Shown: positions 55,405-64,000 of the stretch, piece after piece
Position numbering within the stretch: the stretch's first letter is position 1
How the letters are laid out: the number at the start of each line of letters is the position of its first letter
Assembly: GCA_008973525.1 (NCBI GenBank)
Contig: WACJ01000119.1
Coordinates: 744,001 to 808,000 of the forward strand
Origin: Stenopsyche tienmushanensis
Taxonomy: Eukaryota; Arthropoda; Insecta; Trichoptera; Stenopsychidae
Direction: 5' to 3'
Length of the DNA stretch: 64,000 nt
Translations under genes and position numbers: made by a program
Notes under the pieces: generated by a model
Databases searched by the model: none
The model's input: the letters and a program-made list of their open reading frames with translations, nothing else
What the model was told of the DNA's origin: nothing

Positions 55405-55790
55405 ACCATCAATGTTACTGATAAAATTCCTATCTGCTGAGACACGGACTAAAACTCGCAATTTTCCCGATTTCTCGATAAATTATTTATTTCCGTCGCT
55501 GCAGAAAAAATTCTTATATACTATAATACTTTGATGTGATTCGTAATTTTATTACGGATGAATACAAAAAATCTGAAGCCCGTATCTATTATATTTCATA
55601 TCAATATTCCCATTATTAGAATCGAGGTGTAGTAAATACATCATCGGTAGGGAAAGGTTAATATCAAAATTTGAAAAATATATATGTACTGTATATATGT
55701 CTACATAGATTAGACAGTAACTGCCCGTAAGGCGTCGCCTAAACTCACCAATTAGTAGTTACGCCAATGTTTCTAAGCGTCCAGATGTCG
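55405..55790 (+). mobile_element. MITE with conserved interior, copy 2
   Basis: CTGCTGAGACACGGACTAAA, TTTATTTCCGTCGCTGCAGA, TATTCCCATTATTAGAATCG and GGTGTAGTAAATACATCATC and the CCAATTAGTAGTTACGCCAA stretch follow copy 27090 closely. Both terminal GC-rich blocks are missing. Confidence 0.6.
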
Positions 55791-56499
55791 AAATTGAGGT
55801 ATTTATTATATGCTTTTATTCGATTCTTAAGCGGCGCATATGTTCGCATAAGATTGTGCAATTTTATATGAATTTTTTCGCACTTTTCGTATAAAAAGCC
55901 GGTTTATTGAATTTTTTTCATCGTTAATGGCCAATTTTAACGATGGGCAATTTTAATATTAAGCGCTGGCCTCGTGAATGAATTTTGCACCGTGGGGATT
56001 CATCTACGGCGATCAAAAAATGATCGTAAATTATTAAATCATAAAATAATAAATAGGCTAGTGTTAACCAACACAATAGTGGAGTAAGTCGATTCGAGTT
56101 GAGAGCGTCGAGGAAAAAAAATGCATGGCCGAAGTTCACGCAGCTGGCGATTTGTTTTCGCTATTTCGGCGAGAAAGAAGACTCGAAATAGATTTGTTTA
56201 GAAGAAACAAGAGAAACACACCAGCGATGATCTAAGATTGTAAGCAGAAACAGGTGAAATTGTTATTGGGAAAGATTCCGATCGCGGTTCATGAGAGCGG
56301 ATTCGACTTGTTATGTCGATGTATTTTATTCATAATCATAATAGTTCTAATTCGAGTCACGACGCACAAAAAATACGCACAACGACGCGTAGATTATTGA
56401 AAAAATATTTTGATCAATGAACCATCTGAATTTCGTAGCTGGGAAACTAAATAAACGCATCCATGGTTACGAATCGATGCAAAAAATCCACTTTATTCT
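55791..56499. other. No supported gene
   Basis: AT-rich sequence, no recognised features. Confidence 0.45.
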
Positions 56500-56640
56500 C
56501 TAGTCAATATGCGATGCACAGCATATTTGAAATACCAACCATGTTCTGACACCATTTTGGCGTGATCACCTCATTTGGTGGTCTCTCTCTCCCCCATACT
56601 CTCCCAGAGTAGAATCTAGTTTGAATTTGATACTTTTTTT
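56500..56640 (-). pseudogene. Mariner N-terminal fragment
   Basis: AATATGCGATGCACAGCATA, ACCATGTTCTGACACCATTT and GGCGTGATCACCTCATTTGG match the mellifera-type N-terminal block at 9510-9600 and 4990-5030. Only about 140 bp survive. Confidence 0.55.
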
Positions 56641-56959
56641 CAAATAAAAGTAATGATTAACATATCACATGTTTAAAATGTTCACAAATTCATTGAGGAT
56701 ATATCACTATTTATGGCTGCCAAATAATTCAAACGTTTGATTGGATTATTTTCTACCTTTGAGCCATTTTTTTTTTGACATCGCTCTTTCAAAAAGCACG
56801 GCGCTTCTAATGACCACCCTGGAGCATTGTCCGCGGCCGAATAAAGCTACTGTCGGAGAATGTCGCAGCGGTGAAAGCTACGAAATGGGAGCTCGAGAAG
56901 TCAACCAGTTTCTCAGTAAACTGTGTAAGTCATTCTGAAGATGTAGCTATATTGATCAA

Positions 56960-57680
56960 ATATTATTAAGGCGGTATTCTAGCTTAGAAGTTTGAAAAAA
57001 AACGATTTTGTTTTTTATGCATATTTTTAATGGTTATACTTTTAAGAATATATCTTCCAAAGAAATTTCCAAAATAATTATTATTTACGGAGTTTATAGT
57101 TACTTTAGCGAGAGAGAGATACTTTAGTAATCGCCATTTTGTGAAAATAAAAATATTTTTTACTTTGAGGTTGAGACTATAGCAATATATTTATTTATTA
57201 AGATTTAAAAAAAATGTTATTTTAGATGAATGAAAGGATTGATATTGTATTAACCAAGGCACGCCTTTTTTTACCCTTTTTATGCGATAGATGCGATGAT
57301 AGATTTCATCAATTTTAAAAACCGCATAACTTTAAATCAATGTGATAGAATGTACCAAAAATCGCATAAAAAAAGTGTATAAAAATTGACATCAAAAAAA
57401 GTAAAAATACAATTTATCTTAAAATCGCTTTATTCAACTAACAAGTCTATTCAACTCTTTGAGAAGAGTTACCAGATTTAAAAACAATTCCGTTAGCCTA
57501 TCGCCCTATGCACACTCACGTTATAACGGTTGTAACTTGCACTAGTTTTCATTTTAAGTCATCTATAAAAAAGAAGGATAGGTTCCATTACTTTTTGAAA
57601 ACCGCATAACTTCAAATTTGCATAAAAAAGATCCGCATAAAAACAGACCCATGTATATATCAACAAATATCATGTAAAAA
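56960..57680. repeat. AT-rich interspersed repeat family, copy 3
   Basis: AATATATCTTCCAAAGAAAT, TTATTTACGGAGTTTATAGT and AACCGCATAACTTCAAAT words are shared with 62465-62530 and 48085-48700. Several CGCATAA-A/T runs occur in both orientations. Non-coding. Confidence 0.45.
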
Positions 57681-58191
57681 TGTATGTTATAAATATTCTT
57701 TGTTTCTTTTTTGTCGAATTTGAAAAAAACGCCCAAAATTTATGATATAAAGATAACAATAGAAAACAAATTAAAATCTGGTAGTTCCAGTCTGATTATA
57801 TAACAAATACAGGAAGAGATAACCTTAACAAAATCCATAATAATGATTTAAGATTAGTTTTGGGTTGATAACAATATTATCTGAAGTATGGATTTAACAG
57901 GATGAATTGATAAAACTGATATTTTCGAATCGCTTCAGTTTTGGTTTTCGTTCCAGCAAAAATAACGGTTTAACTCCTGGAAAGTATCAAACATCAACAA
58001 GCCTCCCATTCGATCAAACTACTGTTTTGAATATTGTATCTTCTTTTAGATTTTGAACAGGAAACTCTAGTTCAAGGAAAAATATCAGTTATTAATATTT
58101 TAAAAAAATAATAAACTTAAAAAATGTTACTGTTATTCAGCATCAATAGCCTAAATAAATTTTTAATTTGGTGTAATATCGATGATATTGT
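57681..58191. other. No supported gene
   Basis: AT-rich sequence without recognisable features. Confidence 0.5.
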
Positions 58192-58555
58192 AACGTTGAA
58201 GCAAGGGCGCTCTCTGTGCAGAGTCCCGTTTGTAACTTTTTATTCAGCATGAGAGAGAAGGATTTGGCTGCAAAAAGGACGTCTTCCCGTAGCCAAGGCT
58301 AACCGACGACTCCCCCGACTCTCACCTCCTGCGCGTCACTACCCAACCGGCAACGGTGCACGCGCCAGAAGAGATTGGTCACTATGCAGGTGCAATGTCT
58401 CCGTAGGGTCACAAGAGATGGCGCTGTTAAAATAACACTTTGCACATGAAGAGAGATGAAAGAAATCGCTGTTAATCTGGCGAATTAAATCTTCTCAAAA
58501 AACAGTGCTACTACGTGGGGATGTTTAATCGCCCACGCTACTATATGCTAATACA
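58192..58555 (-). mobile_element. LTR-like repeat, copy H (near full length)
   Basis: On the plus strand it runs TGTAACGTTGAAGC ... CCACGCTACT, the reverse complement of the family. All blocks are present: AAAGGACGTCTTCCCG, CGGCAACGGTGCACGCGCC, AGATGGCGCTGTTAAAATAA, TAATCTGGCGAATTAAATCT and GGGATGTTTAATCGCCCACG. GATAT precedes it and ATATG follows, so a short target duplication is possible but unsure. Confidence 0.65.
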
Positions 58556-58589
58556 ACTAATCCAACTGTGTGAAAAATAGAGAGTATAA

Positions 58590-58790
58590 ATACTTAACCC
58601 TTTGGCTGCTTTGGCGTTTTTTTAATAATAAAATATATAAGGTCAAGCACTGATTTCAGACCACCATGAAACTTTTGGACTCAATCAAACTGTGTCTCAA
58701 GTCTCATCAAAATTTCACACATTTGTTTACGAGAAAGCGAATAATTACACGTTGCGCAACAGTTGTACTGTAAGATTTCAATTGTGATCT
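58590..58790 (-). pseudogene. piggyBac-type end next to a mariner N-terminal fragment
   Basis: TTAACCCTTTGGCTGCTTTG near 58593 looks like a piggyBac-type terminus with no partner seen. From 58675, GGACTCAATCAAACTGTGTC, CAAGTCTCATCAAAATTTCA and CGTTGCGCAAC match 40180-40300, the N-terminal edge of the 39440-40310 mariner relic. Confidence 0.45.
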
Positions 58791-59659
58791 CCTATTAAGA
58801 CGCGTTTACGCGTCCGCCGGATTACAGCGTATTAATACGTACATAAAATTAAATCCCGAATTAAATGATTCCGCCAATATTTGATAAGTTTTTTCCATTA
58901 ATTTAGCAATCAATCATTGCTCAACGATAAACAAAGCCTACAAACGCCTAATGGTGGAGTCGACGTTAATTTCTCACCTGTCGTCATGGCTGACATTTAC
59001 AAGTGCCCAAGCTGAAGCGATTTGTAATGTCGATATTTGTGCTCTAAATTATTCATGGCGCACTATCAACCATCGAATTGATACGAATCGCTTTTTTTAT
59101 TCTTCTATATGTGATACAAATTCATCCAGCCTGGAAAATTGTACGGGAAACCTCAAATTAATAGGGGGAAACCATTAGACATACAAATTTCGTTGAATTT
59201 CACACTTGTTGAGCATTGCGCTGGAAACTGAAAATGCAACAAGTTTCTTTAAAGACGCTCGTGACGAATTTGTTTTTGAAACACAAATTTACACATAATA
59301 TAAAACTATAAAAACAAACTTATTCTGAATTTATTAGATCTAACCCCAAACAAATAAACCCTTCATTCCTTACAAATTCAAATAAATATACAATGGTTTT
59401 TTGTATTGAATAGTGCCTCAATGTTGTATATAAGATATTTACTAATTTCTCTATTTATTTGAAAGAATATTTAATGGCATTAAGTATGTAATATAACATC
59501 GTTCAATTGTTTGAATTGCATAAATTGTTTGTTGTTTATACGCATAGATCTGCACTCGAATCGTTAGTGCTGAATGTCCATCGCAGCACGCGCTGTATGT
59601 CTTATTGGAACCACACACATTCGCTCGTACACTTTTGTAATTCGCCACCAAACTGGCAT
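58791..59659. other. No supported gene
   Basis: AT-rich sequence with short random ORFs only. Confidence 0.45.
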
Positions 59660-60440
59660 TATTAAGCGCTTATGGCATGCATTGCAATCAGGGAATCCAA
59701 TCGCGAGATCCCGGGATCCCGGACAGTAAATGTGCTCATGAATCCCGAGATTATTAAATGTAATTCAGAAAAATTCGGGATTGAAATTTTTATCTCACAG
59801 AAATCGTACACCTCACCAGCACGTTAAATCGAGACATTCTCGCCGAAATCTGGACGCATGGAAACAGTGGCATAACTATTATTTGGTGAGCTTAGGCGAC
59901 ACCTATGGGCAATAACTGTCTAAGCTATGTATACATATATTAACCGTTCCCTACCGGTGATGTATTTACTACACCTCGACTCTAATAATGGGAATATCGA
60001 TATGAAATATAATAGATACGGGATTCAGAATGTTTGTATTCCTCCGTAATATAATTACGAATCACATCAAAGTATTATAGTATATAAGTAATCATGTGCA
60101 GCGATGGAAATAAATAATATGTTGGGAAATCGGGAATTTTGCGAGTTTTAGTCAATGTCTCAGCAGAAAGTAATTTTATCAGCCTCTATGCTTTAATGTT
60201 ACTTCGGTCATATTTTCAAAATAATATTTGAATTTTTTAGTTTACTTATCTATTTTTGAATTATATTTTTATCTTTTCTTAAACAAATAAAATTCTTTCG
60301 CTTTTAATTTTTTTAAATTCTAAACAAATGGACTTATTAGTAATTTTATAACAGGTTTATCAATGTAATTCTTAAAATATTCGAAATCCCAGTCCTGGGA
60401 TCCCGGGATTGATCCCAGGATGATCTAATGCCGTAAGCGC
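59660..60440 (-). mobile_element. MITE with conserved interior, copy 3 (complete)
   Basis: Inverted relative to copies 27090, 55405 and 62862. The outer ends are TTAAGCGCTTATGGCAT (left) and, read inward, TTAAGCGCTTACGGCAT (right). Inside these come CCCGGGATCCCGG at left and CCTGGGATC / CCCGGGATCCCAGG at right. The conserved interior includes CTCGACTCTAATAATGGGAA and TGCAGCGATGGAAATAAATA. About 780 bp, non-coding. The outer 17-bp inverted ends are seen only in this copy. Confidence 0.65.
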
Positions 60441-60589
60441 TTAAGCGGTTATGTATAGGGCGAGCCGAAGAGCGCGCATCCTTTCTCTCTACGTCCCCGC
60501 AGCTCAAACTTCATTTCACCAGACCAATATTTAGCAATTTAGTACACCCATACAATATTTTTTACTATGTCTATATTATTCCCGCAAGT

Positions 60590-60815
60590 GTAAACAGTAG
60601 ATTGACAAAGTTTTATCGCAATCGGACGAACGGTATGGCAGCGCATTAAATACGAACAAACAAACATTCATTTTTATATATTAGACTATGCCTATGTTAC
60701 TTGCGGAATCCTTAGCAATAAGTGGAGGAAGTTTTATTGTAATCTGATGAACGGTATGGCAACGCATTTCGAACGAACAAAACCTAATACATTTTTATAT
60801 ATTTTTCAATGGTTC
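60590..60815 (-). repeat. Dimeric repeat, copy 2
   Basis: AAGTTTTATCGCAATCGGAC, GAACGGTATGGCAGCGCATT, then again AAGTTTTATTGTAATCTGAT and GAACGGTATGGCAACGCATT: two units, reverse complement of 51540-51800. Confidence 0.6.
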
Positions 60816-61011
60816 TTTTCAGCTCGTATTTTATCGGACTGTTTTTGAAATCACAAAATTACTAGTGAGAGTATCTGATGTGTTTTGTAATACATATGAA
60901 CATTTTTTTCACATGTTTGAACGTATGCTAAATGTATTTTTTAAATGTGAGATTAACCTCTTATTGCGCAGATGTTTTAATTTATTTACTCTATTTTGGT
61001 GATATTTTTCT

Positions 61012-61260
61012 TCAGACGCAATGTGTTAATTAACACATTGCTTAAAATAATAACAACATCTATCGTTTCTTGCACGTGCAACGTTGATGATTCGGTTGTT
61101 ATGCGCAGGAAACGAGAGTTGATAAATAGCCTTGGCTGCGGGATTACGTCCTTCCCGTGGTCAGATCTTGGAGAATACGTGGAAGGGGGGAGTTTTACAG
61201 GGATTCTGCTCTAAGAGCGCTCACGCTTCATGTTACACTGGTGTCAGAAATAACGGGTCG
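61012..61260 (+). mobile_element. LTR-like repeat, copy I, diverged
   Basis: ACGCAATGTGTTAATTAACA, TCGTTTCTTGCACGTGCAAC, TGCGCAGGAAACGAGAGTTG, GCCTTGGCTGCGGGATTACG and TCCTTCCCGTGGTCAGATCT follow the family order. Both ends and the poly(A) region are decayed. Confidence 0.5.
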
Positions 61261-62439
61261 TTGATGAGCCATTTTGGATGCAAACCGTTCTGGATGCCAA
61301 TATTTTGCCGGCTCTTTTCCACCGTATAAGGATAAATTACATTAACATTTTAACGTTTATGATGTTGTTATCAGTTGATGAATATTATAATCGTGTTTTC
61401 GTATATATGATCGTAAAACTTTGTTTAAAATTTAACCAAGCTTAAACAACAACTAAACATTCTTTAGATTTTAATCCAAGATATTCAAGTTTATAACAAA
61501 TTCGGTCTTATATTAATCCAAAAGAAATATTATAATGAATAGAGAACTAGAATCCTCCACAAGTTTGATCTGATACAGGGCTATATATTAATACAGGGTT
61601 GGTATATCGATCTCAATAGTGGCGTTTAGTTTCTCGTATTAATATTTTAGTTCGAACTTGTCTATTTATTTAAATTGTCGGATAAATCTGAAACTTAACA
61701 TCGCTGAAGCAACTCACAAAGAGCGACTTAGTACAAATGGGGTTGGTTTTACCTAATACCTTTGAAATATAAACACAAGACGGAAGTAGTAGTCTTCCGT
61801 TTGGATATCTACGATAAGCAAGGCTACGTGCATACATAAATAACACACAACCCTTCCTTATTAGGTGACATGAAAAATCCCTTCGTTTTCGTGCAAAAAT
61901 ATGATAGAATCAAAGCCACATTATTAATTCGACTCAATTCGCAAACACTAAAACTGATCAAAATCATTTCGGCGAAAATATGCGTCCGCATATTCGGATA
62001 TGATGGAATCTCGCAATGTAGGTAAATATCTCAAAATTATTGAAATATTGGAGTCCGACCCACGCAAAGTATTCCGTTTACATAAGAGCATTTGGGCCAC
62101 GATAAAAAGATCAAAATAGGCAACCATTTTGTTGAGTATCATTCGATTGAACACCTTTCCGAATTGTTTTGTCTGATGTGAGTCCCTTGAATAATCGGAT
62201 ATCCGGCACAAAATTCAATTTTATTTGCCACTCTCTTTCGATACCTGTCTCGGATAATAATGTTTGACAACGACTGAATCAATACATCGAGAATCGTTGA
62301 TTCGATTAAATTATGTCAACTCCTTGCTGATTAGCAGTATTATTGGATTGGGGCCCCCGGCGCTCAGCATTCGTCATGACCCCCCCAGACATTTCATTTA
62401 AATCAAATCAGAAGGAAAAATATATAAAATAAAAGCCTT
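61261..62439. other. No supported gene
   Basis: AT-rich sequence. 61948-62211 is open on the minus strand without a recognised family. Nothing else. Confidence 0.45.
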
Positions 62440-62780
62440 TGTTTGATTTTCATCCGTTTAGATTATTAAGAAAATATCTTCCAAAGAAATTTCCAAAATT
62501 ATGATTATTTACGGAGTTATAGCTATTTTAGTGACGCGACATCTAAGCTGATCCTACCTAGAATCAAATCTTTAAATTTATCTTCTTCAACACGGTTGAC
62601 ATCATATTTCAAGTTTGAATCAATTGATATACTTCAAATTTGATAAGAATATTTATAATATAACCTTCTATTGTTACTACCAGATTTATGTCAAAAATTT
62701 ATTTTTAACTGTTTAAAAAAAATTAAAAGCTGAAAAAATAAGCCCAAATTTTTTTTTCAAAAAGCGCCTCTAGACTTGAA
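62440..62780. repeat. AT-rich interspersed repeat family, copy 4
   Basis: AAGAAAATATCTTCCAAAGA, ATTTACGGAGTTATAGCTAT, GGTTGACATCATATTTCAAG and ACCAGATTTATGTC join the words of copies 1, 2 and 3 in one order, giving the best view of the family. Confidence 0.5.
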
Positions 62781-62861
62781 TACATCCTATAAAATTAACA
62801 TATATATGGCGTAAGATGTTTCATATACGAGGATCATCCAGAGAGTAAGGTTTTAAGTAGG

Positions 62862-63130
62862 GAATCCAATCCCGCGCCAAAATTTCGATCCTGGGACTTC
62901 GGGTATAATTGCATCGCACCATATTGCAAAATTCCCGATTTCCCGACAAATTATTTATTTCCGTCGCTGCAGATTAATACTTATATACTATAATACTTTT
63001 ATGTAATTCTTAATTATATTATGGAAGAATAGAAAAATTCTAAAGCCCGTATCTATTATATTTCATATCGATATTCCCATCATTAGAGTCGAGGTGTAGT
63101 AAATACATCACCGGTAGGGAAAGGTTACAC
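62862..63130 (+). mobile_element. MITE with conserved interior, copy 4, truncated
   Basis: Starts GGAATCCAATCCCGCG like copy 27090, then AAAATTCCCGATTTCCCG, TTTCCGTCGCTGCAGATTAA, TATTCCCATCATTAGAGTCG and TAGTAAATACATCACCGGTA. It stops abruptly after GGGAAAGGTTA. Confidence 0.6.
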
Positions 63131-63267
63131 TTTTACTCTGTTTTTCTTTTCTTTGAAAACGTGCATGTACCCAGGTTGAGATTCAACCTATACCAGCACT
63201 CGCCAAATTACCAGACTCAACTTGGGAAAACAAGACTATATCAATTAGATGATCAAGCAAAATACGC

Positions 63268-64000
63268 AGGTGAAAAGTAAGTAAAAAAAATAATAATAAT
63301 AATAATAATAGCAATCATAAATAGAACATAGAACAACATAGAACTAAAATAATAAAAAACAATAATAATACTAAAAAACAACAATAAATAAACAAATAAA
63401 TTTAAGAAAAAATAAATAAATAAATAAATATAATAATGACAATAAATAAAACTAATAATAAATAATAATAATAGAAATAAAATAAAGCAAAATATATATA
63501 AAAAATAAAATAAATAGATAAATTTAAAACAAAAACAATAATAAATAAATAAATAAAGTAAATAAATAAATAAAAACCCAAAAAGGTAACAATAATAAAT
63601 AAATAAAGTAAATAAATAAATAAAAACCCAAAAAGGTAACAATAACAAATAAATAAAGCAAATAAACAATACAAACAAATAATAGTAAGATTTAAAATTA
63701 ATAATAGTAAAATAAACATCAATATATAAATAGATAGACTAATTAATTAAATAAATAAATGACTGACAAACAAATGAGCAAATAAATTAAATAAGTAAAT
63801 AAATTGAATACATAAAATAGGTAAATAAATAAATAAATAAGATAACTCAATAATTGATAGTAGATAAATAAAATAATTCAATAATTGATGATAGATAAAT
63901 AAAATAGCTCAATAAGTTAAATAGATAAATAACAAAAATAAAATAAATATAAAAATATAAATATAAAAATAAAAATATAAAAATAAAATAAAAATAAATA
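63268..64000. repeat. Degenerate A-rich (AAAT/AAT)n microsatellite tract
   Basis: More than 700 bp of AATA, AAATAAAT and AAT units with scattered other bases. Within it a 50-bp unit at 63551-63600 is repeated at 63601-63650 with one difference, showing recent tandem duplication. Long open frames on the minus strand (runs of Phe, Leu, Tyr, Ile) are a by-product of the composition and are not genes. Confidence 0.9.

Noticed and set aside
63253..63722. Long minus-strand open frames rich in Phe, Leu, Tyr and Ile
   Set aside because: They are translations of an (AAAT)n-type microsatellite, with no start context and no conserved residues.
1..64000. CRISPR arrays, bacterial operons, phage or plasmid genes
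   Set aside because: No regularly spaced direct repeats of that size, no Shine-Dalgarno-led gene strings; the window is eukaryotic.

Overview
This is an AT-rich, gene-poor, repeat-dense stretch of an animal nuclear genome, most likely an insect or another arthropod. The grounds are decayed mariner-family transposons of the type common in insects, R1-clade LINE 3' ends, piggyBac elements, numerous solo-LTR-like repeats, one spliced host gene with a very long intron, and a small cysteine-rich defensin-like gene. The species cannot be told from the sequence alone. No bacterial, phage, plasmid or CRISPR features are present.

Host genes. The best-supported gene is the 3' end of a SPATA20-like gene (thioredoxin-domain family, COG1331/YyaL) on the plus strand. 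The penultimate exon is at 18480-18600 and the terminal exon at 31379-31509. Splice phase and protein sequence join exactly across a 12.8-kb intron. Earlier exons were not found, so 1-18479 is either more intron or intergenic DNA. A 52-codon, single-exon, secreted CSalpha-beta (defensin-like) peptide gene lies on the minus strand at 5742-5900. Two unrecognised candidates are an exon-like open frame at 49613-50098 (minus) and a small GC-rich ORF at 40455-40661 (plus). A GC-rich, GAGA-containing island at 48780-49260 resembles a promoter.

Mobile DNA. An uninterrupted 606-residue piggyBac-type transposase (20599-22419, minus) lies antisense inside the long SPATA20 intron, in a candidate 3.3-kb element (19527-22858) flanked by TTAA. 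A decayed piggyBac relative (35112-35650) and a 242-bp MITE (30950-31191) share the same palindromic end sequences, which suggests the MITE derives from that family. Mariner relics occur at about ten places (3441-5240, 8195-9720, 15505-16200, 33590-33760, 37655-38355, 39440-40310, 46140-46350, 53400-54345, 56500-56640, 58650-58790). Several are split by LINE, SINE-like or LTR insertions. R1-clade 3' ends are at 4500-4866 and 44160-45116, and related 3' tails at 8405-8930, 13830-14390 and 15765-15985. One LTR-like repeat family recurs nine or ten times in both orientations.

Layout. 1-5700: old repeats and a nested mariner/LINE block. 5700-6410: defensin-like gene with an LTR just upstream. 6400-18400: relics. 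18480-31509: SPATA20 tail with its transposon-filled intron. 31510-48700: relics, including a nested TA-flanked element at 34309-35906. 48780-50100: promoter-like island and exon-like frame. 50100-63200: relics and MITEs. 63268-64000: degenerate A/AAAT microsatellite. Long stretches hold nothing I can identify and are listed as such.
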